NCBI RefSeq assembly: GCF_004193775.1 | Contig: NC_041006.1 | Span: 29,317,102-29,381,101 of the forward strand | Length of the DNA: 64,000 nucleotides | Direction: 5' to 3' | Source of the DNA: Glycine soja | Taxonomy: Eukaryota > Streptophyta > Magnoliopsida > Fabales > Fabaceae | In this document: positions 48,151 to 61,154 of the stretch, piece by piece | Layout of the letters: every line of letters starts with the position of its first letter | Position numbering within the stretch: the stretch's first letter is position 1 | Notes under the pieces: generated by a model | What the model was told of the DNA's origin: nothing | The model's input: only the letters and a program-made list of their open reading frames with translations | The model's database searches: none | Translations under genes and position numbers: made by a program

Positions 48151-48321
48151 TTTAAATTATAAATAATAAACATATAATAAAGTCCTAATCCTTTTGTCAA
48201 GCTGGGCCAATCTAGCTCTCTTATTCTGGACTGGTTTAAATTATAAATAATAAACATATAATAAAGTCCTAATCCTCTTGTCAAGCTGGGCCAGTCTAGC
48301 TCTCTTATTCTGGACTGGCTA
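48151..48321. repeat. Tandem duplication, 84-bp unit
   Basis: TTTAAATTATAAATAATAAAC at 48151 recurs at 48235 and the units run to TTATTCTGGACTGG with only two or three differences. Confidence 0.93.
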
Positions 48322-48448
48322 CTAATTCAGGCCCGGTAATTAAAAAAAGAAATGGGCCAACCAAGTCTGAAACATGAGATTTGAATCCTACACCTCCCAA
48401 ATTTTTTAAAATCTCAAATTACTCTTTTCATATTATATTATTTCAGAA

Positions 48449-49040
48449 TAGGTGTTTCATAATAGTTTACCTTTTGAAATAGGTGTTTCATAACAATAAA
48501 AAATAATTTGACCTTCCAGAATAGGTGTTTCATAACAGTAAAAAAAATAACTTCTAGAATAGACATTGCATAACACTAAAAATAGTTTTCCAAATAGGTG
48601 TTTCATAATAGTAAAAAACAATTTTGCCTTTTCGGAATAGGTATTTCATAACAGTCAAAAAAATAGCTTATGAAATAAATGCTCCATAACAGTAAAAAAA
48701 ATAACTTCCAAAATAAGTGTTTCCTAACGATAAAAAATAGTTTTTCCTTCTGAAATAGGTATTCCATAACAATAAAAAAAATAACTTTCAAAATAGGTGT
48801 TTCATAATAATAAACAATAACTTCCATAATAGGTATTACATAACAATAATTTTTTTTTCAGAATAGACATTCCATAATAATAGAAAATAACTTCAAAAGT
48901 ATTTCATAACAGTAAAAAATAGTTTTACCTTTCGGAATAGATATTCCATAACAATAAAAAATAACTTCTCAAATAAGCGTTCCATAACAATAAAAAATAA
49001 TTTTCAAAATTGGTATTTTGTAATAGTAAAAAAATAGTTT
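48449..49040. repeat. Degenerate tandem array, about 30-40-bp unit
   Basis: About 16 imperfect copies of AATAGGTGTTTCATAACA(G/A)TAAAAAATAAC follow one another with substitutions and length changes. No coding sense. Confidence 0.85.
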
Positions 49041-49213
49041 GGTATTTTTAAACAAAATTTGGGGTGCAAAATACACACGTGCCAGTTTAAGATTCAAATC
49101 CCCCGATACATAAGATACACTAGAAAAATAAGGCAGTTGCTATTTCTACTCCTCCTCTTTGCTTACACACTCCCCTATTAAATTTGTTTTCTAAGAATGT
49201 CCTCTTTCAAAAT

Positions 49214-49458
49214 TCACTCCCCTATTAACATGTAAGCAATTCCTTCCTGAATTCTTTGTAGGTTGGGATCGACTGTTATTTCTACTTTAACCACCACATT
49301 AAACAGTTTCTGGTCTGGTGCTTTCTTAGCAATTACTTTGATTAAAATGCTCTTACCCACACCCCCTGGCCCATGCTATCCAATCATTCTCACAGTGAGA
49401 TCTTCAAGTTTTGTCATTATGTCTTCCATAGTGGATTTTCTAGGACCGAATTCCATAT
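49214..49458 (-). pseudogene. NB-ARC (CC-NBS-LRR type) resistance-gene fragment
   Basis: On the minus strand, starting at 49458, the translation reads EFGPRKSTMEDIMTKLEDLTVRMIG, a stop, then HGPGGVGKSILIKVIAKKA and VVVKVEITVDPNLQRIQEGIAYMLIGE, ending in a stop near 49214. GPGGVGKS is the P-loop (Walker A) and the following strands match the start of NB-ARC in plant intracellular immune receptors. Only about 80 residues remain; the Kinase 2, GLPL, MHD and LRR parts are absent nearby. A TAG just before the P-loop and truncation on both sides make it a relic. A partial duplicate of its first part lies at 49523-49586. Confidence 0.8.
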
Positions 49459-49522
49459 AGTCAACAGTAAACAAAGAGGGTCATTAGATGTTAAGTTGTC
49501 TGTATAAGCAAAGAAGAGGGAG

Positions 49523-49586
49523 TGTCACAGTGGGATGTTCAAGTTTTTCATTATGTCTTCGATCACTAGATTTTTTTCCAGAATTG
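49523..49586 (-). pseudogene. Duplicate scrap of the NB-ARC fragment
   Basis: This stretch aligns base by base with about 49396-49456 of the relic (shared TTCAAGTTTT and CATTATGTCTTC), with a one-base gap that breaks the frame. Confidence 0.6.
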
Positions 49587-49589
49587 TTA

Positions 49590-50928
49590 AAGAGGTAGTG
49601 TATTTTTTTAAAAGAGAACACTTTTTAAAAACAATTTGAAAAAGAGAGTGTATAAGCAATGAAGGGCAATACAAGCAAGATAGACCCAAAACTTACAAAA
49701 AAAATAATAATAATTGGTTTAGCAAATGACTAAACCCAACACAGAATTATGTTTCTGCTTTGCAAGTTTATAACTGAATCATACTTTTGCTGCAGTTAAT
49801 GGGGGTAAAAAAACTAAAAAAATCATATTATATTTCCGTTACAGGGAGTGTTAAAAAAAAAATAATGGAAACACCATTCCCTTACATTTTTTTACACCCA
49901 TTGCAACAACAGAAAGGTTATTCCGTTCTTTTCTTACACCTATTGCAGCAACAACGGAAAGGAGATTACGTGATATTCAATAGAACGGATTTGTGTTTTC
50001 TTTGGAAAAGTTACACAACAGACATCAAATTTCCGTTGGACATTTCTAAAAGACAATGCAATAATAGAATTTGAAAATAATGACAGCAAAGTCATAAAGT
50101 TTGTCTTTTGACAAATAAATGTGCATATAAGCAAGATGAAGGCGATAATAGAATTAGGAAAGGCAAAGCAAAGGACGACCTTTAGAGCAAAAAGGTGTGT
50201 TCATCGCAACGTTGTTTGGATCACAACAGGGTATGGTGCATGCGGTCGACGCGAACGCGATGCAGAATCGTTTGGATCTTGACGCATCGTCGTTGTTTGG
50301 ATCTAGGTGGATGTGACACCGTGAATATCTCCACGAGCGTAGTGTGATGCAACACTGTTTTGGGGAGTGTAGCGATTTGGTGAGTGGAAAAGAGAGATTT
50401 CATATAATGTGGGCAAAAGAGGGATTTGGTGAGAATAGCAAAGAGTGGGGGGTAAGAATAGCAGCTCCCCTAGAAGTTTCGTGTAACATGGGGGGCATAA
50501 ATGAGGCTTGGTTCACAATTTTTTATGTTTTTCTTTTATTACTATATTTTTTTTTGTTGAATCTACGGGGTTTAACACCCAAAACACCTAAAAACCACTA
50601 GGAAAAACTGTGGATGAAGGGTCATTTAACAGAGACATGCTAAAAAAAGTTGTATCGTACATTCTACTATCACTAAGTAAGTTAAAACTATTCTTGGCTA
50701 GGGCATCCACCTTCTTATTTGCTTCTTTAAGTATCTGTTTCCAACTAATAGATCAAGAATGCCCTTGCAAATTAATACGAAAGATATCAATTGGGTTTGA
50801 CCCTCTTCCTCTTCTCTAACGCATTGGGCTAGGCCCAATTTATTTTGTTGTCATATTTTAGACAACTATCATTTGTACCACCTGCTTGCTAATACACCTC
50901 CTTTTTTTGTACATTTTGCTTTTTTTTT
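49590..50928. other. Intergenic, no gene recognised
   Basis: It includes a short imperfect duplication at about 49868-49965 (TTACA(C)CCATTGCAACAACAG-type). ORFs at 50344-50601 and similar have no recognisable domain and a low-complexity hydrophobic end. Confidence 0.4.
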
Positions 50929-51992
50929 GGCAAAAATACAACTTTGGTCTCCCTATTTTTCTAATTTGTAATTTTGGTTTCCCATTTTAAAATATAGATA
51001 TTTTGTTCCTCCATTTAAAAAAAAAATCAATTTTAGTTCAATCCCCAAATTTGCCTACACCTACTTCTTTTATCTCTTATATTTTAGTTAATTAAATTAT
51101 TTTTTGATGGTTTCTTCAATAAATATGTTAGGAATAAGGTTCAATTTGACCATAATAAAAGGAATAAAACATTTTTAAAGTTAAAGATTGAACCAAAATC
51201 AGTGATGGATCCAGAAATTTAAGTTGTGGGAGAAATACACATAAAATTGTAATGTTAATAATACACTATCATGTAATTTTTATCTTGTTTATGTATCTTT
51301 TTTTTATTATTGGAACATTAGTTTGAATCTATAATTTTTATGAAGGTAAATCTAACGGAAGAAGTTTTACTTCTTGAATCAATACAAAAAATTAAAATCG
51401 TGTTTCAAAATTGAAAAAGATCAATGTTTTAAAAGGATAACATTAACTCAAATTTAACAGCAAAAACATTAAAATGAAACTTTTAAAATTTAAGTGATAA
51501 AATAGAAGCCAAAATTTAATAAGGGATCAAAGCTATATTTTAGCATTAAATTACTAAACAGTGCCACAACTAACATAACACACCAAAATGATCCTAACTT
51601 AAAAAAAAAAAAACAAAATAAATCCTCTTTTAATAAACTTTATGCTATCTGTGATGAAAATAAAAATAATGAATTTCACTCCACAAATACAATATATTAT
51701 AATAGAAAAATTTAAAGAATAATTTATTAAAAAATAAGAACAATTATTCAAAAGTGTGAGTAAAAATATTAATATGTAATATATTAGATATAATAAGATA
51801 ACTAAATATAATTTATATGATGATGAGAAAGAAGTAAATTTTAGTGGGGGCAATTGCCCCCACTATTCTAAGTGTAGATATGTCACTAACCAAAATTATT
51901 GATTTTAAAAATTGAGAACTAAATGTCTTTATATTAGGGGATTAAGATTGCAGATCGGATAAAATAGGGGATACTGAAGTTATATTTTAGCC
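50929..51992. mobile_element. Foldback (long-TIR) MITE containing a hAT MITE
   Basis: The left arm from GGCAAAAATACAACTTTGG (50929 to about 51050) matches the reverse complement of the right arm (about 51889-51992) imperfectly for roughly 100 bp. The arms would pair across the element. A younger hAT MITE sits at 51200-51888. Long inverted ends suggest a Mutator-type family; no clean outer duplication is seen. Confidence 0.65.
51192..51896. mobile_element. hAT-type MITE, nested
   Basis: The element 51200-51888 begins CAGTGATGGATCC and ends GATATGTCACTA, with perfect 8-bp ACCAAAAT duplications at 51192-51199 and 51889-51896. Ends of the CAGTG(A/G)CG type and an 8-bp duplication point to hAT. 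It is 689 bp long, without coding capacity. Confidence 0.85.
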
Positions 51993-52169
51993 TTTAATGT
52001 TTCAAAAATATTTTTTTCTTAATAAAAAAAAATCTCTTGTAAAAGGCTGGCCATAGTCAACTTGTTTGTTCTTTTTTAGATTTTTCTATTTCTATCAAAA
52101 TTGGACTAGTTCTTTTTTCCTATCTATTTCCTTGACATTTTTGGTCAAATTCATATGTATAAAAAGACT

Positions 52170-52970
52170 ATGGCCTAGCATACATCAAGCTTATGTCAAG
52201 CCAAACTCTTTTACAAAATGAATCTAGTCAAGACTTTTACTAAAGCTTATTTAGTTAAAAATGTAAGGCCTTAGGCCATTCAAAAAGCCTTATAGGACTA
52301 ACTATCCGACTTATTCAAATAAGCATAAATAAATATTTGTTGTTGTTGTTGTTATTTGAGAGCAAATGGCTTATATTATATCATTCAAAAGCAAAGATTG
52401 AATATATGAAGGAATGAAATCAAACTATTATAGACTAGCATAAAATCTAGACACCTTAGCTAAGGAATGGGCTGCTCGATTTACCTGCCTACCAATGTTA
52501 TTATTATTGTTATTGCATCAAATTAAATTTGTTAAAATATATTAAAATCTTACATTTATGTATCTTTCCAAATGTTAAGTATGTTGACCTACATTAAGAG
52601 TCAAACTTAAGCTTATAAGTTTATAGTTATTTCATATTTAGATGTTTTATGATAAAATATATTTTTAAATAAGTTATCATAAAATGACATATTTGACTTA
52701 AATATATGTTTGTATCATCTAAACAACTTAAAGTCAATTCTTATAAAGCCTAACATACTTATTTTCATCTTTAACTTGGTGTTAAATTATCTCAAAGTAA
52801 ACCTTTAAATATGCTGGTAGCTCAAACTAGACTTTTATGCAAGCTAAGTCATACCTTTTAAGAAAAAGCCTTTGACAATTAAACATGCTAAACTCAGGTC
52901 ATGTTCTTTAAACAATGGTTAGCTTTAGGCCTAGCAAATCCTAGCCTATTTTCACCCCTAATCCTAATCC
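52170..52970. mobile_element. Probable degraded hAT-type MITE
   Basis: Repeated GGCCTAGCATAC, AAGCCTTATAGGACTAACTA and TAAGCTTATAAGTT-type motifs end at GCCTAGC..CCTATTTTCACCCCTAA (about 52930-52962), which resembles the right end of a common legume hAT MITE. The left end is not recognisable. Confidence 0.35.
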
Positions 52971-54050
52971 TAACCTAACCATGCCCTTAAATGAGGTGGG
53001 TTGGGTTGGATAGAAATTATAAAAAAAAAACTCAAAAAGATATAAAAAAAAACAATGAATTACTTGTTTCAAAATCAGGAAAAAAATGAATCATTAAAGT
53101 ATAAGTTCAACTATCCAAAAGAAAAATGCATGTCCCAAAAACAACAACAATAATTATTTTATTATTAATGTAATATGTAGGTCAGGTTAATCAAGTTGAG
53201 AACTCATGAATGTGATATCCAACCTAATTTGAATGTAGTTTGCCAAAACAAACCCAACTCAACCCAATAACCTAACTCAACCTATTGAAAGATACTTATT
53301 GATTTGGACTGATTGAGTTTGAGGGTGGATCTTGACTCACATATGTCCCATGTTGGACCAAACTCAATTAATTACTTAGTCACAAATTGGGTTAGGCAAA
53401 CCCAAATAATTGGTCTAATTCTATTTATTTAACATTGAACCCTAATCTTGACCTAAAATCAATTATCTCTATATTATATTAGACACAAATGTGATAGTTA
53501 GGTGGTGCCAAATTTAGTTTGTTTAATTATTTTATTCAATTAATATAAAAAATACTAATAAAATTATTCAATTGCAAAATGCAGTTTTAATAGCCTTTAA
53601 AATAACAATAACTAATTATGAAAAAAGTATTAAAAAGAAAAAATGATAATTAGATTTTTTTTAAAATGAGAAAATAATGTAATTATTTCCATAATAGAAC
53701 TATATAAAATAAAATATTAGCTAAAAAATTCATTATCATCTCAATGAAAATCCTCTCCAAAAGTAGGAACTTCCAAATAAAACTATTTATCCTAACATTA
53801 AAATTGTATTCATGTTAACAACTTTAATGAGAAAAGGTTAGTAACATGCATTTACATGTGACACTGCCTATGTATATTTCTATTAGGCACGTCAATAATT
53901 ATGTGTATGTTTAGGTTACACTTTTCTAAAATGGATTTTTTTACTTTTCCATTGAAATGTATTTGAATTTTCGCTTTTAAGTTTTAACATAAATTCAAAC
54001 ATATCCTAACTTAATGGAGATATTTTTGAAAAGTTAAAATATTATTTACA
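52971..54050. other. Intergenic, no gene recognised
   Basis: AT-rich; a run of CAACCCAAC/GGGTTGGGTT-type sequence at about 52990-53420 is degenerate low complexity. Nothing else supported. Confidence 0.4.
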
Positions 54051-54460
54051 TAAATTCTATGGTATCCCATAATTTTGAGGATTCTGATACTACTGATTTT
54101 TAAACCAATAAAGTGTAAAATGACCTTGTCATGTCATTGTTTTAATATTTAATACTAAATTTATTATATATGTCAATTTAGTCCTTGCTCAATTGAAATA
54201 TATTTTAAATAAACTTACTAACATCACGAAATCAGGCCTCATTCCTTAGCAAACATATCGAAACATTACAAAATCAAACCTCAACGAACATACCAAATGT
54301 GTGTGTATTTTAATTAAACAAGGACTAGATTGAAATATATAATAAATTTAGTACTAAATATTAAAATAATAACATAACAATGCAATTGTACTCTTTTGGT
54401 TTAAAAAACAACAGTACCAAAACTCCCAAAAAAATTGATTAGAGTATCATATAAATTCTC
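54051..54460. mobile_element. Foldback MITE, about 410 bp
   Basis: The left arm (54051-54200) containing TTTAATACTAAATTTATTATAT and TTTAGTCCTTG pairs with the right arm (about 54315-54460), its imperfect reverse complement, around a loop of about 120 bp. No clear target duplication or coding sequence. Confidence 0.7.
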
Positions 54461-54663
54461 ATAAATAACAGTACCAAAACCTCCGGCACTTTTGGAAATA
54501 TCATAAAAATTCTCATAAATAAATTAAACAAAGCCCTAGTAGTGTCCAATTTAATAAAGATCAATACATCAGAATTTAGATAGTGAACCCCATGCAGAAA
54601 ACACCTATGCGGTGAGCACTTTTTGCAACCCAACTTAATGGAGTCAATGTCAAGACTAAATTT

Positions 54664-55264
54664 AAGTATTTAAAAAATAAAAAACAAAATTATTGATTTC
54701 AAAAGTTAAAGATTAAACACAAAATAACTCATTTTTAAGGATTAAAATCACCATTTAAAAGGCCTTCAAGCCCTTAGCAAAAAAAAAAAACATATATGCA
54801 TATTTACTTTCTTTTTTTTTGGTTACATTCCTCTTATATTTAATATAGTTACATATGTAGGATACAAATTTAAAATTATTAGTTAAGTGAAAACAACTTG
54901 GTACCAACTGATCCATATGTTTAGTAGCTCATATTCACTTTTATTGTTTCTCCAAATGTATATTAAGTATTTAAAAAATACAGAAGCAAAAATGACTGAT
55001 TTCAAAAGTTAAAGATTAAATACAAAATAAATCAATTTTTTAAGGATTAAAATCACCATTTGCAAGGCCTCCAGGCCCTTCTTAGCAAAAAAATTTTTAC
55101 CATATATGTATTTTTTTTTGATACATTCATCCAAATATTTAATATAATTTAGGATTTAAATTTGAGACTATTAGTTAAATTGAAACAATCATGTTCTAGT
55201 TAATTCACATGTTTAGTGGTATATATTTATTTTTATTGTTTCTCCAAATGTATATTAAATATGT
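54664..55264. repeat. Direct duplication, about 301-bp unit
   Basis: 54664-54964 and 54965-55264 align throughout (AAGTATTTAAAAAATA, GATTTCAAAAGTTAAAGATTAAA, TTATTGTTTCTCCAAATGTATATTAA), at roughly 80-85 percent by eye. Confidence 0.85.
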
Positions 55265-58010
55265 CGATGAATATGTACATGTATTACATGACGGGGTTAA
55301 TTAAAAAAAAAATAAAAGAAGATGCAACATGGCATGGTTAATTTTTCTTTTCTTTTTGGATTTTTTTAATCTTTTTAACCAGAGAAGACACTTGATTTAA
55401 ATCAGGAAAAATAGTAGGCCATCTCTAATGACTGGTTAGATATTTTTTTATAGATTAAAACATTTTTTTCTTGCTAGTTATTAAACTTGAAATGCATATA
55501 TAATAACAAAGAGAGATTGTCATTTTTCGTTAATATATAGCTCAACATCCGATGCCGCTGTCTTTATACCTTTGGCTTGGTTATGTTTTGGGTATGTTCC
55601 ATTCCTAAAAATTAACATAATCCACCCAGCGTGCATATTATGCATAATTTAAAATACAAAGAACAATTACTATCAAATTGGGCATCTAAATGCACATGAT
55701 TATATACCTTACTTTCGTACTAGCATTTTTTTGTCTTTATTAATTGTTATCGAGGAAGAAACATTTTACTATGAGTGCCAGAGAATTTTCTAGCAAGAAA
55801 TTCCAAAGTACTGCTCCAAGACAATTGCTTTATCCTATATGTCCTGTAGTTCTTGTACCTAGTTCAGGAATCCTCCTCAAAATTCTCATGTACAAGTATT
55901 AAATTTACGGTTCCTTAACTTATGTGTTTCTCCTTTTGTGCTTTCCTTCAGATTCTTCTCATTCCTTTCTTTTGCCGAGCCAATGCACACACATATATAT
56001 ATAAGGCTTAAATTATATCTGGAATTATATATGACTGAAAAAAATAAAATTTAAATAACCGAGATGGGAAAAGTTTATCAGCTTTTTGATTGTAGGATTC
56101 CATTCTACGCCTGAAAAAGAGAAAATTAGTTAGCAAACGAAGAGCTATATTGTTAAAAGAAACAAACATGCTGGAGCTTTGTGGGATTTCTTGGAAACCA
56201 TGATTTGGAAAATTCAATATTAATATTTAGCTCCTTAATTTATATTCCTGTGGTCCAAAATGGTTTTCTCAGTATATATGAGATGCGGGGCCCGTTAATA
56301 ATTTTGAAATCATATACATCAGCATTAGTTTATTTAATGCAGTATGTAGGATGTCTTTTCATGGCTGATAGAATATTATTTTTGGTGGATTTCATGCCTG
56401 ATGATAGGTGATACAAAATTGTCGCTGCTATGTACGAAACAAAACCATATATACACCACATATATTACATCAAGCCCGAGAGAAAAAAAATGAAACGAGG
56501 GAAATAAGCACATGAAAAGAATTAAAAAAAAAATCAGTGTTTGGATACAATTACAAAAGTTCTTAACTTTAAATATATTTTTAGTTTCTTAAATTTAAAT
56601 AAATTTTTTTCTTTAAGTTTAAAATTGATTTTTCTAATTTTGTAATTTGTAAAAAAAAAATTGTTTTAGTCTTTCTATCCAAAAGTCCTTTATTTAGACA
56701 CGATCAAAACGATTACTTTAAAACACACATATGATAGAATATACTAAGTAAACTATTTGTACTTTTTAGTTAAGTGAAATATCTAACAACATATTTTAAC
56801 AGAAGAATTGAAACAAACTCATTTCAAATCACAGGAATGAAAAGATTAATTTTAAATTTGAAAGATAAAAATTAAATTTATATAAATTTAATTTAATTAA
56901 GTCAAATCTCTAACATAAGTTGATTAGTCTATTTTAATTTAATTTTTTTGGATACAATTAGTCTAATTTAATTTAATTGATTTTAAAGGAATAGTTAATT
57001 TTTATCTTTTTAAAAGAAATAATATAGTATAAGTGAGTATCTTTTCATAGGATCGGTCAGTTTGTTACGATTTTTTTTAAAAGAAAGTGATTTTGGTATA
57101 AGATAATTTAGTAATTATTTTTTATAAATTTTAAAAAAGCAACATTAAGCTACTTTATGTTTATTTACAATCATAAAAAATATTTTAAAAAAGAAACAAA
57201 TAATTTTAGGAGAAGTTAGTAAAAAAAACTAATGATTTAATGTATTTGTTTTTACTCTTTTGAATTTTTTTATTTAAAAAACAAAAACAACTCATGAAAA
57301 CTAAAGAAGTTACTGTTTTTTAAAAAAGAAATTACCTTTTTTATACAAAAAAAAAAAAGAGTCGTAAATTTGTTACCATGAAAAGGGCTAAGTGTATTGT
57401 ATCATAAATGACAGCTGTATAACGAATTTGACTTTATCCTTACAAAAAAGTTATGATTAAGGTATCCCAAGGAAAATAACCTAAATTCATATTGTAAAGC
57501 AAGTCGCGTGAATAGTGAGAAAAAGAAAAGTTTGTTCTAATCAGCAGTCTCATACAGGTGTGTTAATTAGATACTTATAGTAGAAAACTTTTGTCACTTA
57601 GTAATTTTATCCGTTACAAAGTAGGTATCATTTCCTTAATTAGTTGGAATTTACGCTGTTAAATTTATGGTAGGGTTTTAACACCTCAAGTGGAAACTGG
57701 AAATACACTTGAACATATTTGCTGAAAGTATATTTGTTGAACATATTTCTCTCTTCTCTTGTCTATGTTTTGCTGTTGGAAAAGGACATGAGAGGATCCA
57801 AACACCCCATTTTGAGTTTCCGTAGGCTAACTAGCTAGCTACTAGATAAAGAAATCTTATAAATCTTCCTCTGATCCAACTTCTCAACAAAAAAAGAAAA
57901 GAAAAGAAATTCTTATGTAACTTATTCTTTAATTTAAATGGTCCAGTTCCCATATGTATGCCCTCGAGAGTATGAGTGAGGAATACTGATTAGAGACTTT
58001 ACAAAGAAAT
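55265..58010. other. AT-rich intergenic region
   Basis: No gene recognised on either strand. A possible foldback MITE lies at about 56545-56900, where TCTTAACTTTAAATATATTTTTAG-like sequence returns inverted; ends are not clear. Confidence 0.4.
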
Positions 58011-58292
58011 TTACTCCCTGGAGAGTTGGTAGATATGTGTTGAGTTACATGCTAGATAAAATACATGTCTGGATTTTGATATTAAAAGAGAGAATCGGTG
58101 TGTGAAAAAATAAAAGCAGAGGGAGAGAGAGAGAGAGAGAAAGTGGGGACAAAAAATGTACTCCTTGGATAGTTGTAGTCTTGTAGATATGCGTTGGGTT
58201 ACATGCTAGATAAAACAGATGTTCTGGTCTGGATTTTGATATTAAAGAGAGAATGGAACTAGGAAGAAAAAAAAAAGAGGGTGGGGACCAAG
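58011..58292. repeat. Tandem duplication, about 147-bp unit, with (GA)n
   Basis: ACTCCCTGGAGAGTTG..TAGATATGTGTTGAGTTACATGC at 58013 recurs from 58160 in close form, each copy running through CTGGATTTTGATATTAAA. A GA run lies at about 58121-58142. Confidence 0.85.
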
Positions 58293-60508
58293 GAGATATG
58301 GAAAATGATATGCATAGCAAACAATATAAACAGTACTTTTTAGACCAGTGATTCTTATATTATTTGTTCCGTCAATTTTGTCATTTGAATTTCGATGTAA
58401 TATATTGTAGACATAATTATGAATATCAAATACCAATTGACACAAATAATAGTATCTTGGGTCCTTTAATCATGTAATTGAGATTTAAATCTTGATATCG
58501 GATATAAATTTTATATATGAAATAAATCATATTTTAAAAAAATATGCACGTGTGCTCATGTTTCTAGTTGAGATTCATTACTTTTGGTGCTAAATATATA
58601 CTTCGTAACAATACCATTATAAAATAAATTGGAGATTAGTTGCTTAAGGCTCCTTTGTAATTTGCACGCTAAGTTTCCCAGATATATCGGGTTGGGGATT
58701 GTCCTATATATTCGATTGCGTTTGAAACAGCTTGCGTAGAGTTATATTTTATTTCATTTACAACTTAATCATGCTACATATCATTTTAACTCATTATTGT
58801 AGACGTGTAGTCGCTTCATTTGATATACGGAATAAAAAATAGTTAGACTCCAGAGTCATATGTAAGTAGACTCAAAATATTAATTAAAAATTATACAAAA
58901 TGAGAACATGATACATAAAGTGGATAAAATGGGTAACTATTCACCTGACTTTGGGATCATTCCTTTCACCTACAAAGTACAAATTAAAAAATATGTTCTA
59001 ATCTTTTAGTCTCTCTCCATTGTGTTAATTTGTTGATTAACGATCTTTCAATATCTTGCCCATGCACAACGCAAGGACTTTGGTTGCCGTACATTATTAC
59101 TTTGTTCTATATGACGTGATCTTTACATTCTTCATGTGCAAGATTAATCATGTTTGGACGATATTGATTTTGGGTTCAAACCTATATTCAGTTAACTAGT
59201 GTTAGGGTAGTTTACACAAAGTTTTGGGTTCAAACCTAACCGTTGTAGTAACAAACAAAAAGTTAAACGATGTTTTAGTTTTATACGAAATTCAAAATTA
59301 TTTATGTATGCTCAAATCTTTCGTTGGGTTAAGGCATCTGGAGACTATTAAAGCCACTTAGTATGCACCTAGCTCACGGTATTTGCTGTATTCTAAAACA
59401 TAATCTAGAACACCCAACTCACGCTACTCATACAAGAAGTTCCAAAAAATGGTGTTGTGGTTCCTTTGCAGTTTTGTTGCGGCTACATTGCAGTTGTGTA
59501 GCGAAAATTCATGTGATTTAAACCCACATCACAATTGCAGACTGATGCGATTGTGGGTAGCTCTACAACAACAATATTATGACAGAAACAAGTGTTGTAG
59601 TCCACAACTTAGAACCCTGGATCTCATATATAATACCTGATACCAATAGAGTGGCAACTCACCAGTATTAATAATGTAAACTCTCTTTTCATATATTATT
59701 ACATTGTTGGTTCTTATATTGACTTAAAGCATTGGAATTCCTTTATAGATATCTTTCATCTTAATCATGTTTCACCTTTTAAAAAAAAAAATCCTCTTGT
59801 GGGCCTTTTAAGTACGAGGGCTTAGATTAATAATTTTAGCATCATACGTGAAAATTCTTTATTTACTTATCTCTAGTTACTTAAAATTGTCTTTATTCTT
59901 ACTCCTAATTACGATTCAACCTTGAACCATTAAGGCCTATCACATGATTGTGATAAGACCCTTTCCCACATCAATGACAAAAAGGAAAGTTGTATTGGAA
60001 AGGGTTTTCCTTGCCCCTCCTAAAAGGAGCCGTGTACCTAATAAACCAACTGATGTGTCTCTATAAGTCCAACTTTCACTTTGTTTAGGAGTCATGTAAG
60101 ACTTGCGACGGTTTAAGTAAGCTTCTCGAGAAAAATTTCAATGAGAAGAAAATAAATGAAATAAAATTCTTTATAAGTCAAAATAAAATTGATTTTTTTT
60201 TTAAAAAATTGAAATAAATAAAGTTGCTTCCAAGCACATTTAAAAAAACATGCATTTACTCCTAAAAATTTCTAATTTATTATCATCTAAATAAAACTTA
60301 TTCTTCTAAAGTCATTTTTAAAATTCTATTACCAAAAAAAAGCAATATTTTAGTATATTTCCTTTTTCTAAATCAACTTTATAAAATTACGTTTGAGAAT
60401 AAACGAGACTGAATCGTATGTTTGAAATTAATTTTTTCTTGAAAATTCAGTTTGGGAAAGTAAGACTTCAAATATTTTTGCAAACTGAGTTTGTAAACTT
60501 AAGTTTAA
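58293..60508. other. Intergenic, no gene recognised
   Basis: AT-rich, with only short random ORFs on both strands. Confidence 0.4.
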
Positions 60509-61154
60509 CCTAAACTAGGGAAGTTTGATGAAAAGGAGATAATTCCATTTGGAATGTATCAAATGGGGTATTTTTTGAATTAGTTCTCAAATGAGGATAA
60601 GTTGTAGGAATTTTTACCACTTCTTGGTATGAAGTCATAAAAAAATTCATGATTTTGACTTTTTTATTTTTTAAATAGTGAAGTTATAAAAAATTCAATG
60701 ACTTTAATTTTTTTTAATTATTTATATAAAATTATAAATTTTTCACCACTTCAAAATCATGCTTAATTTTTTTAAAATTAATTTTAAACGATTTTAAAAT
60801 AAAATGAACTTATATCGTGCACAACAACATGAAAGAAAAATAAAATAGTAAAAAAATATAAAATTATAATTAAAATGATTTTAAAGTCGTTCACAATTAA
60901 TTTAAAAAAAAATTAATCATCACGTTGAAGTCGTAAAAAAATTACGACTTTATATAAATAATTAAAAAAACTAAAATCATTAGATTTTTTATGACTACAC
61001 TATAAAAAAACATCGTGATTTTTTTTACAATTTCGTACCTAAAAGTCATACAAATTCTTATAACTTATCTTTATTTGGGAATTAATTCAAAAAATACCCA
61101 TTTGATAAATTCTAAATGAAATTGTCCCATTTTAGTCAAATCTCTCCTAAATTA
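60509..61154. mobile_element. Mutator-like foldback MITE with 9-bp duplication
   Basis: The element 60518-61145 has arms of about 150 bp that are imperfect reverse complements (for example TATCAAATGGGGTATTTTTTG against CAAAAAATACCCATTTGATA). It is flanked by CCTAAACTA (60509-60517) and CCTAAATTA (61146-61154), a 9-bp duplication with one difference, as in Mutator-type elements. It ends about 1.2 kb before the GRAS gene start codon. Confidence 0.8.

Noticed and set aside
52955..52985. Telomere-like CCTAATCCTAACC run
   Set aside because: Degenerate and under 35 bp, at the end of a MITE-like sequence; not an interstitial telomere.
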